In this document: positions 47,600 to 59,916 of the stretch, in pieces
How positions within the stretch are numbered: the stretch's first letter is position 1
Layout of the letters: each line of letters starts with the position of its first letter
Assembly: GCA_026545765.1 (NCBI GenBank)
Contig: CM048840.1
Location: 33,941,259 to 34,005,258 of the forward strand
Length of the DNA: 64,000 nt
Source of the DNA: Plantago major
Taxonomy: Eukaryota > Streptophyta > Magnoliopsida > Lamiales > Plantaginaceae
Direction of reading: 5' to 3'
Made by a program: the position numbers and the translations under genes
The notes under the pieces: model-generated
What the model was told of the DNA's origin: nothing
What the model saw: the letters and a program-made list of their open reading frames with translations, nothing else
Database searches by the model: none

Positions 47600-50321
47600 C
47601 ATTATCGACGATAGTGCTCAACCAATGATAGATAATCTAAAATGCGATCCGAGGCAAAGCTAGAAGAAGAGGAGAGTTTCGATTGGCCATGGATAATGAT
47701 CATCATCAGTCGGCAACTCCACATGAAATGACATGAGCCCATCGACTACATATTACACTATTACTACTCTTTCTCTCAATTTCATTTACTACTAGTCTTT
47801 CTTGCAAATTTGCAATATATAATTTAATTGTCTTCTATGTCTACAGGTTACCGTGTAAACTATTGCCTAAAATTGTTGCTAGATGATGGGATACATATAC
47901 TCACGTGACTATTAAATCAATCTTGAATCCTATTGATCGAGTTACATATTATCAAAGTGATAAGAGGATTGCTCGGTCAAGATAAGTTTTACTTGTTTAT
48001 TTACATATTTGAATTTCCTTTTCTCACTATATTACCACTTTAAATTTTCTTGTTAGTGGTGAATCATACACAAACTCATGTTTTGGATGAACCTTTCAAG
48101 CATTGATAAAATACAATATTGTTTACCATATTCCCTGAAGTGAATATGAGATACAAAATCATGAAAATTATGGTTATTGATCATTCACACGGACATTTTA
48201 TCCAAATTTTTAATAATTGCAAACCACCAGAAGTGGTAAGTAAATGAATATTGATCATTTACAAAAATTGCAAATTAAGTGATAGCTTCAACTTTGAAGT
48301 TGGTAGTATTAATGTTTTATAGCTTGACTTGAAGTTGGAATCATATGTGTGCAAGTGATCTTTTGTAAAGCATATATATTATGAAGTCATTCTCATAAAA
48401 ATATGATTTCTTATTATTGCTCCCAAAGTAGCAATCATGAGCATACTTGGATCTTGAAGGCCACTATATACTTGATATATATGTGGTAAAGATATACCCC
48501 TAGCTCACAAAACAATGTTTGGTCCCGTAGACTAAAGTATTATAATATACGTCATGCAACTATTGTTATTCATACATATTTTACATGATGATGAACTAGA
48601 AGTTCACTTTAGTTGTAAAAGTTGTTATCTTATATAATGACTAACAAATACAAATTGTGTTTCTCCTTTTCCCGAAGTGATTGGAGATACATGGAAAATT
48701 AAGAGAGTTGCATGATGAGCTAATGACAAGTTGGTACATTAAAAAGAACCGACATTATTTGATCCATACTCGAGTAACCACGAGAAGTGGTTGGAAAAAT
48801 AAAAAGTTTTAAAATTTTAAATGAAAGAACCTGATCAATTTCTAAAATTGATTCTTCTCATTCCAAGTGAATGTGAGCACTTTGCTAATTATATGCATAT
48901 ATGGAACTTTGTCATAGCTTCACGAGTGAGCATGAAATAGATTTCATTAAGCTCGAGTTGAGAAAAATATCTGGCGTGATCAAATAAAATCAACTGAAGT
49001 TTGGAGAAATGTATTAAAATATCCAACCTCGAGTTGGGAGAAGCAAATGGAAATACAAAATATATCTACGCCAACTTTGCGTGGTTGGGAGATTTTGTTC
49101 TCAAATGGACACATATATTTTGTTATTTGAGCATTTGGATAGAAATTGGCATGTCATATATACTCTTATAGAGCTATTGCTATTCATGAAGAGTGTACAA
49201 ATTATAATCTATTATGTCAATAATCAGATATATTATAAGATATATGTACAACAGTTCGCATCTAATACATGTCTAATACATTTCCAATCTCAAGTTGGTA
49301 AAAGTAATTATATTTGAGATGATGAAACTATCTCAAGCACAAAGTCGATTACTGAACCTGAAGTTGGGATCGAACAATGTTTATACAACATCTATAATGA
49401 TGTTAGCATTCAAAGGGGACATTACAAGTAATTTCGTGAATGCTCATTAGTCTCCTCATATTTATTGGTGAACTTTTGGCCAAAGTGGCAATCACTTTTA
49501 TTTACTACGTCTATTAGCCAACTGTATATGGATTGACAAGTCCTTGCATATTACTTTTCCAACTTGATGTTGTGTGAAAGTACTAGAAGAGTTTGCTACA
49601 ACTAGTAGTATAAAGTCATAAGTGACAAGTGCTTAGAAGGCATAATTACAAATGAATCACTTGATGCTTTTACCACCTAAAGTGCAAAACATACTTGATA
49701 TAGATTATTCAAGTAGTTTTTAAATATAAATGAAACCTCGAAAGAAAGTTAGGGCTCTAGAAGGTAGCTACGTTGAAGAACATTGTGTTCCAGAAGAACA
49801 CATGTTAGACTTACTCCTTGAAGGAGTTGATGACTATATGTCTTGCCAAATAAAAAAAAAAGACAATGATTCGTTTCTTTATGTCACATCGTTCTGGCCA
49901 GTATCAAAATTAATTTCATATACAAGGGCTATAAAATTTCACTATCCGCCAACCAGAAGATTGGCGCATTCTCTAAGAATTAGTCACGACCAACCAGAAG
50001 GTTGGCAGAAAATGATAATATAGAAATATGAAAAATCATGTTTGATGTGACAAATTAGGCCATCCGGTTACAACTTAACCATTTTTGTGAAACCTGAAGT
50101 TTCCATATGCATGATATAATTATGTGCTGAAAGCTTTCTCGTGTTGTAATCCGGTTATATCGGTGGCTAGAACCTGACATTGAGTAAGCACGGAAAATGA
50201 GATCTCGAAAATGAGCAATATTACACTCATCAAGTTGATAAGATTGATACAATATAAGTGGCCAGAAGTCTACATGTATCTTTCAATTGTTTATACAATT
50301 AAAGTTTATTGAGTGAGTAAC

Positions 50322-51921
50322 TGTTGGTCCAGATAACGGCAAAGTAAAAGACTGGGGGGGGGGGGGTGAAAAGTCTTTTAAAACTTTTGTCCAGAAACAC
50401 GTTTCTCGAGAAATGCAGAAGATATCGATACTTAATTTCAAAGGCGGAAGACTTTTACATGATAAGTGCGTGCTCGGCAAGATAAGTGTAAGTACTTTGC
50501 AAGATAAATAAAGCAAGTAATAAATTGCAGTAAATAACACAAGTCTTTTTATAGTGGTATTTGAAGGTGGCGTAATCCTTGACTAATCCACTTGACCTTT
50601 CTCGGACCTAGATTCCACTAAGGCGGATAAATGAGGTAACCTTACGGATATCTTCTCTTGATTCCTAAATACACTAGGTTCCCGACCGAGTGTTCCCCGA
50701 AGTTATTCCGGCTTTCACGAAGTACTTCATGTACTCGAAACCTTTTAATTTGTTCCTTAGTTTTCCAAACTAAGTACTTCACTGCTCAATAACCTTGGAG
50801 TTATTCCTTAGTTTTCCAAACTAAGTACTTCACATACTCCAGCGTTTAAGGTGTTGGTTAAGGTAAATTGTCAGGTGAGCTTCTTTAATAACTTGTTCAG
50901 TTATTCAGATAGCTCTATGAATCAAGTATACTTAATACACTTTGCAATGTATGGTATCTTGTTCTCTACTGACCCAAGTCTATGAAAAGTATTCAAGAGA
51001 ATGAAGCTCAGATATGAAATCTTAGTTCAACTCTTTCACAAATAACAATGCTCGTTAAGGATCAGGACACTTAGAACTTTTGTGCTACTTAGAATCAAGA
51101 GCTTTGGTCGCAACAAAAAGCTTTAAGGTAAGTAGTTTGCTTGAGAGAGCTTGTGAGAATATTCAGTATGTAGTCATGTGTTGTCTAAGGTGTGTTCTCA
51201 AGCAGTCTAAGTGTTGATATTTATAGATGAATTTGAGTGCCGTTTGAATAGTATCCGTTAGGCTTAAATCAAATTCAAATTATTGATATCTGAGTATAGT
51301 ACTGTAGCAGGTTTGTCTTCTTCTTCAGAAGCTACAACTTTTATTCAGACATTTATGTCCGCGCATTTAATGCACTGTACTATACTTTGTCCTGTAGTGC
51401 CAACGGAACTATGCAAGCTTTCTGAGGCTTTGCACGTTCTCTTCCAGAGATCATCATAGCTCCATATACCACTTGTTTAAACAACTTGCTATAATATTTT
51501 TTTTTCAGAAGCATATTTTATGTCCAAGGTATCCGAGTGTAGATATATGTGGGCACTTTCCTCGTCTCAGAAACCTTTTATTCTCAGATATCTTTTTCAA
51601 CACTTGTGTTTCGAAACACTTGTTTCTTCAAGATATCTAGACATAGGTATCTGAAAAAACCCTTGTCTTCAGCAATCTTGTGCAGTCTTCAAATCTTCAA
51701 ATCCGTTGAACTTTTCCTGCTGGATGCCTTCTTCTTGGTCTTCTTCAGAAAATAAAAATTACATTTCGAGACCTAACATCCTATACAAGATTTGCTAGAC
51801 TATCATACTTAGTGAGTTTCCTCTTTTACAATGTTCAAGTGAATCAAGGGTACTAATCACCTTTCTGAGCTAAGATAAGTCATTAGGTTGCTGATCAAAA
51901 TCTAAATAGATAATCCTAACA
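50322..51921 (+). mobile_element. Solo LTR, 1.6 kb, nested
   Basis: Starts TGTTGGTCC and ends CCTAACA, with GTAAC immediately on both sides (50317-50321 and 51922-51926). A G-tract (GGGGGGGGGGGGTGAAAAG) lies near its start and a 30-bp block with TTCCTTAGTTTTCC is repeated at about 50754 and 50801. No internal coding region accompanies it, so LTR-LTR recombination after insertion into the older element is inferred. The parent family is not identified. Confidence 0.85.
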
Positions 51922-53968
51922 GTAACTGATCTCTATTTTGGGACAAATTTCTTTTCAGCACTATCTATAAAATTCAACTGTGCAAATATGTTAACTTCCC
52001 CATTGTTATGTTCTCCTGAAGAGAACTAGACATGATAATAAAACTCCCGTAAACCTATCCCTTAGATATAGTTTTTACCACCTTAAGGGAGGATGATGGA
52101 TAAAGCTGGTAAAAAAAAAAAAAAAAAGTGTTTGATCCCCAAGTGAAACCGAAAGTTTAGACTTGTTAAATATGAGATACATCAAATAGATGTTCAAAGG
52201 ATGATGATGTATCATATATTATACCAGTTATATCTTTCAAAATTTTCGAGATATGTTAAACCATAAAATTTTATGATTTGATTAGCGACCGCTATGTTCA
52301 ATTTTGAGGCATCTGAGTTATAGATCGGTGATATAATGGTATGTGTTGAACATTGAGGTATCTTGCCTATAATATTAATGATCAATGCACTGAAGTGCAA
52401 TATATGCAGTTCCAAATCGTCTGATATAGGAAAATGGCAAGATAAAGCGGTTGGTCATCTTGAAGAGTATGATATGCCCATGAAAGGCACATATATCTGA
52501 ATATTATTAGATGGCCTATATGAAATGAAATGGTACCTCCAAAATATTAGGATATCGATGATCGATCTTGACTTGAAAATCTAGCAAAGAGATTTGTTAT
52601 ACCGGTATACATGGAATCGAGAAACTTTCAAAGCATATGCAAGATTTGATGGACATATATTATTGGACATGTAAATGGGGATATTACATGTAAGTCCATT
52701 TGATGACATCATGATGATGATAGAAAATGAGCTCATGGACTTGAAGTCCTTTTGATTTACGAATTTGAGATAACGTCTGAGATTTGCATTATTGAGTCAA
52801 TGTCATGTACATTTAGATCTGATGAAGTTAAGTCATGCATAATATCTTTATTGTCATACCATTTAGTAGGCTTAGGACTCATTTGCATACACATGATAAT
52901 CGTGATCTTATATGTTACCAGTTGGTCACAACTCGCAGGTTGTGGACATGAATAGTGACTTATTTGAATTACAAGTAAAATGATTTGAGATAGTTCAATG
53001 AGGGGAGATATCATCCCCGTCAGTTAGTCCCGGAAGGAGACTAAAAGTATCATGTTAGCAACATGGATTAGATGAGAAAAGTTCTTGAAGAATTAATGTT
53101 TCATATATGAAACTTCTATACTCAACTTCACGTTGCTAAAATACAAATATGTATTCACCACAGTGAAATACTGAACTATGAGATAAAAATTCTCAAGACT
53201 CGTGAAGAGTGATATTGGTTACACCAATGTTAGCTAAATCTGAAGTTTGAGCATGTAAAGGAATATTTACAAAGATGACATATTGTTAACATTGAGATTA
53301 ACATACAGAAGTACCTTAATCGATCATATGTAAAATAAAAATTCAAATTCATAACTGTTGCATTAGCTTGAATTTTAATATTCCTTACTATACCTCCTGA
53401 AGAAGGTATGCGTTTACTTGTCAATTAAAGCGACATAGTAATCAAGCAACAATGATTAATTTTGCGTATTACATGAGCAAAAGTTGCACTCTTTTTCCCT
53501 TTCTAGGTTTTTATCCCATTGGATTTTTCCTAGTAAGGTTTTTAACGATGCAACATCATAAGCGCATATAATCATCTCGATATCTCCATGATTGTAATCA
53601 TTTGGATCTGAAGAAATTATATTCAAGTGTTCGGGAAATTCTTCCACATGAAGATAAAAGTATACATCGACGAAGTTGTTCCCACTCAAGACCTACAAGA
53701 AGAAGATCACATGCAAGTACAACATTTCTACATATTTGATCATCAAATCACTTCCAACATCAGCACTTGAGAAGTTGGCCTAGAAGATTGGAATGCATGG
53801 ATTCGAAGATGTAAAGTGATACTTCAATCAGGGGAGTTGGTTACGCACTGCACTCTTTTTACCTTGACTAAGTTTTTATCCCAATGGGTTTTTCTCAGCA
53901 AGGTTTTTAATGAGGCAGTATATCTCTCACGTACCAACCATCACCACCTCATGTTCATTCAAGGGGAG

Positions 53969-54315
53969 TGTTATGGATAAATGCACATGAGTTAGTGGAT
54001 GAGAAGGTTAATGCATACATTGGTTAGTGGATGAGAAGGTTAATGCATACATGTGTTAGTGGATGAAAGGAGTAATGCATACATGGGAAGGTTAATGTAT
54101 ACATGTGTTAGTGGATGAGAGGAGTAATGCATACATGGGTTAGTGGATGAGATGAGTAATGCATACAAGTTAGTGGAGAAGTAATTGTCTCTTCATATAC
54201 TATTAGTCCCTTGGTATGCCTTTTCTCTTGTATAAATACCTGAAGTCTTGGTATTGACATAAGAATGAACTCTCTATTCTCTCTTCTATGCTTATTTATT
54301 AATTTTCTTTTAACA
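53969..54315 (+). repeat. Right LTR with U3 minisatellite
   Basis: 347 bp, closely similar to the left LTR (a handful of substitutions plus a short divergent block after TATAAATACCT). Contains the same ~32-bp minisatellite at 53982-54180. Confidence 0.9.
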
Positions 54316-54574
54316 GATTCTCTATTTTTATTTTATTTTATCATTATCTTTATTTTCCTTTTCTATTTTATCATTTCTTTTTAATCATTCAAATTATTTA
54401 TTTCAGCAATTCACATTTTAAACCCTTAACTTTCATTCTTCTCCAAAATTTCTCCTTCTTCTCCAAAACACCTCACTTCTAATTCCACCACCATCTCCTG
54501 CGGCTTCACCCTTCTTCACCACCATCACGAACAACCACCATGGAATCTTCACCTCCAGTGGTCCCCATCATTCG

Positions 54575-54740
54575 AGCTTCCATGGAAGCTTGGACGGAAT
54601 TGGGCTTCCTACACCATTTTCTTCTATTTTCTCAAAAATGGAAGCTCCGAACAGAGCATCCATGGAAGCTCTGTTCGGAGCAGGAAGCTCCATGGAAGCT
54701 GGAGCTTCCAGCTCCGAACAGAGCTTCCATGGAAGATGGA
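54575..54740. repeat. Cluster of nested palindromes built on GGAAGCTC/GAGCTTCC
   Basis: 54575-54590 (AGCTTCCATGGAAGCT) is a perfect 16-bp palindrome. GCTCCGAACAGAGC at 54644-54657 pairs with GCTCTGTTCGGAGC at 54668-54681 around a 10-base loop and recurs at 54711-54724, so alternative hairpins are possible. GGAAGCTCC and GGAGCTTCC also pair nearby. A weak 85-codon frame (54540-54797) overlaps, but its composition is dictated by the palindromes, and I do not call it a gene. Confidence 0.8.
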
Positions 54741-54797
54741 AGTTTTGGCCAGAGCTCCGGTCATTTTTTTTTTCTTTTTTGTTTTCTTCCTAAATAA

Positions 54798-55639
54798 TTA
54801 AACGTGAGAGAGTTTGTTGAATTTTCGAATTATTTGAGAGTTGATTTCAAATATGGTGTTGGATGATAATATGAGTAAAATTTAGAATTTGGTATATTTT
54901 GTATAATTTCAAACATAAGGGACCCTACTGTAATAAAACATACAATTATAATTTTATTTTACTATTTAATTTATCTTTTCTTTCTTATGAAAAATGAATC
55001 TTTAATCTTGGTCAACGATTTTGGGTGTGGATGTAATTGTTCAAACAGCAGGTATGAATCTGTAATTGGACAATCTTCGGAAATTATATTGTGTGTAAAG
55101 TTGAGATTGTTTATTATTTGTTGGGTGTGGGGTAGCTTCCTTTTTTAGTAATATATGAACTTTTTGTGGGACAGTTAAAAATGACAAATGTATGAAGTTC
55201 TGCGGGACGGAGGGATTACTAATTAAATGCATGTATATCCGGAGTCCTAATGAGGACAAATTCTTATAAATTTATGATTTTTTAGAAGTAGTATTTAACC
55301 CATAAGTAAGCGCGTGGGGAATCCATTACTGTTTGGACTCTCGAAAAACGTGATCCTTATCTTAACGTGTACAATTGATCTCGGCCGTCTAATATATCGG
55401 GATCTTCACATGTGTCTTATTATCCTTGCAATCCTTCTCTCCAACTTTTCTTTGATTTTTTTCGTCTGACTCTCGCTCTTTGTTCTCCACAAAACACTCT
55501 CTCTAAAAAGGTCACACCCACTTATCAAATTCAACCTCTAAAAAAATCACTTTCTATACAAGACAAGATAATCGCAAAATTGAATTTGTTATTTGATGTA
55601 GTTCATTTTGATATGTGTTTTCATAATTTCAAGTGGAGT
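54798..55639. other. Intergenic stretch
   Basis: AT-rich, no supported gene. GTGGGACAG...TGCGGGACGGAGGG near 55157-55216 looks like Stowaway-end debris. Confidence 0.4.
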
Positions 55640-55647
55640 GGATGAAA

Positions 55648-56107
55648 ACTATGAGTTGCCTTCAATTCCGACAGGCTCCGCAACCTCACCGTCACCTCCC
55701 CATCGTATTCCGCCACAGCACCACCAGAAGAGTGGATGAAAAGGATGATTCTCCAGTTTTCTATGTCTAATTTGGTTTCTCCCGCTTCACATGTGGTTAA
55801 GCACGGGCTTAATGGAGAGGGTCATGTAATTAGTGCTGGAATTCAGATGTATGCTTCTCTTGGGTATCTTAGAGAAGCTAGGAACTTGTTTGATTCGATT
55901 GGGAAGCTTGATGTTATCGGTTGCAATGCTATGACTGATGGTTACATGGGATTTGGAGAGGTGTACATGTTGTTGTCGAACTGTTTGATGAAATGCCGGA
56001 GAGAAATGTTAATTAGTTCTTGGAATACTCTGATTAGTGGTTTTTCAACTATGAGATGGTGGACGAAGTTGTTGAGTATTTTGAACGAAATGCCGGAAAA
56101 AGTTTAA
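55648..56107 (+). pseudogene. PPR-protein relic
   Basis: A start near 55648 (MSCLQFRQAPQPHRHLPIV) reads about 40 codons, then stops. A shifted frame reads pentatricopeptide motifs: GEGHVISAGIQMYASLGYL then REARNLFDSIGKLDVIGCNA, followed in alternate frames by ELFDEMPERNV and SWNTLISGF and a final NEMPEKV. At least two frameshifts and a stop separate these pieces, so it is a truncated, degraded fragment of a plant PPR gene (organelle RNA-binding family). It has no intron and no full-length repeat array. Confidence 0.75.
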
Positions 56108-57130
56108 CCTTACATATAAAATATAGTGTTATAATAATAACTTTCTTATTTTAATTGTGGAAATGAAATGTGCACATCTTCTATGGATATAGGAGTACAT
56201 AAACAAATAAACCCAAATTTAAAATTAAAACCTGAGTTCTCAGTTAAAATCAAAGAATGTTATACCAAATGATGAATGATGCGAAATCATTGGTAACCGT
56301 CAGTAAAAATAGTCGGGTTTCAATCATTGTGGGTAATAATACAATTATTATCTCTTGCTCTTAATATATAATGTATGAGAACTTTCAGATCTAATTTGAA
56401 CCATTAGTGAACAACGTTAAAATAAATAAAGCGTTAAAAAGCAATGGCGATATGGCAGCGTAGTGTATTCAATTTCTAATTCTAATATAATTGAAATTTC
56501 TATCTTCATGCAACATCCTAAAAATTCAATAAGCGAATTTAAGCGTTTTAACATGAATTGGGTGTTGGGCGGAGTTAAATGAACCGTGAATCATAATCGC
56601 AATATTTAATCCATTCAGTTCCAGCCCACCCTTAACTGCCCAACCAATAGACTTTCTTTAGCCATTTAATTACCATTAACGGGAAATTACATCTGCCTGC
56701 AAAAGTCCTTATTACAAAGTGATCTCTGCCTTTCAAAGTAATACATGTATATCCCAAAATATCACCCAATTACATATTAGTCAAAGTCAACTTAAATATT
56801 CATGTTGACATATTTAAATGGCGTGAAAAAGGAATAAGCGAGTTTTCGACATTTCCCAAAATATCACCCAACCTAAAGTTTACAATGTTGCAAATTCAAC
56901 CCCAATCTACATTTTACATTTTATCGAGTTTATGTTTGTTTCTCCACTTTACACAATCTTCTCGAGTTGAGTTCTTTATTCAACTTGAAAGCGTAAATCT
57001 TACAAACTTAAGATATCCTATTAATCCTATCAATATCACAATGTTTATCAACTTCAACTTCAACTTGAGTTGAGCTTGGAGTTGAATACCAAACATCATG
57101 TTTGTGTTTATGGATTGGGGAGGCCATCAA
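56108..57130. other. AT-rich intergenic stretch
   Basis: No gene is supported. The word CCCAAAATATCACCCAA occurs twice (near 56753 and 56855), a short duplication. Confidence 0.45.
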
Positions 57131-57199
57131 GTTGTTGTAGTATAGTGGTAAGTATTTCCGCCTGTCAACGGATGACCGGGTTCGATCCCGACAGCGGCG
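57131..57199 (+). tRNA. tRNA-Asp(GTC)-like, degenerate (probable pseudogene)
   Basis: GTTGTTGTAGTATAGTGGTA at the 5' end, the anticodon region CCGCCTGTCAACGG, box B GGGTTCGATCCCG and 3' CAGCGGCG match the plant tRNA-Asp layout. The acceptor stem GTTGTTG/CAGCGGC pairs throughout with G-U pairs. Two to three bases are missing compared with the usual 72-nt gene. The anticodon stem is reduced to about four pairs with an enlarged loop, and the T stem-loop is one base short. Probably not functional. Confidence 0.75.
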
Positions 57200-58117
57200 T
57201 CAATTTTGTCTTTTAGTTTTGTACCCTTCTTTTTGCTCATAACCTATGATGTACCAAAGTTCTAAATAGTTTTAAGATGCTATTCTTATTAACAAAATGC
57301 ACATTTACTTCTCTTTCTCTGACTCTGAATAGTTTGTCTATGTGAAGTGGAACTAAGAGGAGCACATGGCTATGGGCTTGGCATCAGGCTTGCTGTGTAT
57401 ATCCGATACGCAATTGATGTGAACAATCTTTTGACTTAATTAGTTTCATGATAAATGACTACCCAACCAATTCATCAAATCTTCAATCTATTATCAATCC
57501 TAATAAATTTTTCACCTGCTGCTTTGCCTATACAGCTCAAATTATTCAATGTCAATTTTAGCTGTCACTAGTAACATTTGGTTGGACAGCTTCAGATCCA
57601 CATATACCTGCTTACTTTCAAATACATGCACGTTTATATTTGTGTTCAACACAATATATATTAATTCTGTCACGAAACAGCTGTCGCAGTGTATCACAAA
57701 TCAAAACGCTTTGATACTACTATAAAATCACATCATGTAGTCGTTTTATAGAGTCCTTGTAAAGTTGAGACCCCAAAAGTCGTCCAAAGCCTCAAACCAT
57801 TTAATATATCTCAATATTCCACCTCTATTAAATATCATGACAAGACCCAATTGTGGAAATTTCTCTAATAGTAGTATCGGGCGTTGTAATTAACACTCTA
57901 AGATAAGACTTATCTGGAGAAATAATACTCTATTCTTGAGAAAATCACGCCAGGAACTTGATTCCATCACCATCTTGTAATGGCAGGCTCCTTACCACTT
58001 TCGACCACCTTGACTTCTATTTTGAGTGAATTTTAGGAAATACCAAATATTTATAGAGAAAAACTACTTCAAGCATTGGGAAAAAACCTGTGATACCCCC
58101 ACATGAGATTAATAAAA
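57200..58117. other. Intergenic stretch
   Basis: No gene, RNA or complete element is supported. Confidence 0.45.
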
Positions 58118-58754
58118 TACTCCCTCCGTCCCGAATGGGTTTACCCGTGGTAGGGCCTGAGATTTAATGACCAATTAAATTAATGGTTGTTTATTGAAGT
58201 GAAAATCTGAAGATAAGTTTTAGGGCAGCTTGGGCAGTTTTTTAATGTTCCTGATTGGATGCATAATTAAAAAGAAAGAAGTCACAGTACAAGTACACAA
58301 TTAATTAACAATTTCCCCAAATCTGGAGGGCCTTGGCGAAGGAGTTGCGGTGGAAGAACTAGCGATGAAGAAATTTGTTGGCGTGAGGATCGATCTGGGT
58401 TGGCGTGAGGATCGTGGGGTTGGTACCATATATGTGGTACATTCGGATCGATCTGGTGTAACGGATCCATGGTGGTGGGGATCATGATGATGGTGATGAA
58501 GATGATCGGCGATGGTGATGAGTGATGAGCGAGGGCGGTGATGAGTGATGAACTGAGGATGGTTTTTACAATACTGTGATGAGTGATGATCTGACCTAAT
58601 GGATTGGGGCTAAAGATGGGCTGCCCAATGTTATTACAATATTGAATTTAATTGAATTGTGAGATACAAAAATTACCAAATAAGGAAATGGGTAAATGAA
58701 TTCGGGACGGCCCAAAACGGAATACGGGTGAATGAATTCAGGAGGGAAGGAGTA
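58118..58754. mobile_element. Long Stowaway-like element
   Basis: Left end TACTCCCTCCGTCCCGAATG and right end GGAGGGAAGGAGTA are inverted, with TA at both edges. Further inverted sequence lies inside (GGGTTTACCCGT versus ACGGGTGAATG, and GTCCCGAATGGG versus ATTCGGGACGG). At about 637 bp it is long for this class. The interior has a GATGATG/GTGATGA-rich tract near 58480-58550. Confidence 0.7.
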
Positions 58755-59098
58755 TATTTAAAAATAACCTATTCAACAATTTTAACAATTGAAAATTTGA
58801 ATTTGATGGGATAGCTTGTTGGATAATTTGAGCTCCAACAAAATTAGTTTTACAGTTGTTCAGTGTGAATTAAACTAGAGACTTACCTCATCGGATAATA
58901 TAGCCTGATCGTGAGCTGCATATGAGTGGACTCTCGCTCCTTCCATCCGAGTTTTTTTTATGACTTGTAGAACTCCGGCCCAAAATATATATATGATCGT
59001 ACTTCTGAGATGAGCATAACCCTGTCTCTAATAACCATGCCACCCCAAAACGTGGGGCTTGAGACCAAATGGTCCGGGTTATTGAAAATATACTAATA

Positions 59099-59914
59099 CA
59101 CTAAAACCTTTATAAAATAATAATGTTGGAATCGGAATATTTTATTAATATAGCGAGATATTATATAATTGATAAATTAATAATTTATTAATTTAAAAAG
59201 GTTTTACGTATATGCATAATTGACCAATAAAATTTTCAAGTCCAATATACTAATTTCAATGTATATCAATTAGAGATCAAAAATAAATTTAAAAAAAAGT
59301 TTCAATTAACATTCTATGACTTCATATTCACATATTAGTTGAATTTTGAAATTTAGTTGGCATATGTTTAATGTCGTTAAATTAACTTAATGGGACGTGA
59401 ATCTCTTGCTAGATTTTACATTGAAAGCGGATACCATTCATACTCCATAGAAGAAATGGTGGCGGATACCATTCAAAATCCGTAGATGGCGAATTTGAGG
59501 ATGATTCAATGGATTTGGAACTAATCACTCAAAAGAATCATTTCAAGCAACAAAAACTCTTCAAAATTTTGTTGCGATCGAGAAGACAACGCCAAACTCT
59601 AGTGCAATGAGGAGATTAGAGATGAACTCAATATATATTTGAAGTTCAACAAAAAACAAGTGATTATAAATTTATTTTTTACTTAGCGGTTTTAGAAATT
59701 TTATGTGGATAACAGATATATATAAAATTTTGTAGTAATTATTAATTTATAGTTTTGATGGGACCAATGATATATATCTGTTTGATTTCAAAATTATTAT
59801 CTTATTATTTTATCGATTGGGGTTCAAATTTGTCTTGGTCAAGTTGGGGACGGATAAATTATTAGTTTATCGAGATTATTAAATTATCGAGTATTAATTT
59901 ATGGAGGTTTTGTG
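59099..59914. mobile_element. Emigrant/Lemi-type (pogo-like Tc1/mariner) element
   Basis: Left CACTAAAACCTTTATAAAAT and right (reverse complement) CACAAAACCTCCATAAATTA resemble the Emigrant terminal repeat, and TA lies on both sides (59097-59098, 59915-59916). The 816-bp length exceeds a minimal Emigrant MITE. 59490-59660 has a coding-like composition (GAATTTGAGGATGATTCAAT...) that could be the 3' remnant of a pogo-type transposase, but frames are broken. Confidence 0.72.
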
Positions 59915-59916
59915 TA

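Larger units (their letters stand above)
47252..54315 (+). mobile_element. LTR retrotransposon (copia-like), 7.06 kb, with nested solo LTR
   Basis: Direct LTRs at 47252-47599 and 53969-54315 both start TGTTATGG and end TTTTAACA. The element is flanked by GATTC on both sides (47247-47251 and 54316-54320). The purine tract AAGGGGAG abuts the right LTR, and the block CACTCTTTTTACCTTGACTA...TTTTTATCCCA upstream of it is the conserved 3' segment of Ale/Retrofit-type plant copia elements. No frame over about 100 codons remains inside; a LGHP-like remnant near 50058-50069 is the only pol trace I can suggest. The interior is about 4.8 kb once the nested LTR is subtracted. Confidence 0.9.

Noticed and set aside
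49730-50023. 97-codon plus-strand frame in the LTR element
   Set aside because: Does not resemble gag, protease, integrase, reverse transcriptase or RNase H, and is isolated among stops.
54540-54797. 85-codon frame over the palindromic cluster
   Set aside because: Repeated SMEA/PWKL words are translation of the palindromes; no independent evidence for a protein.
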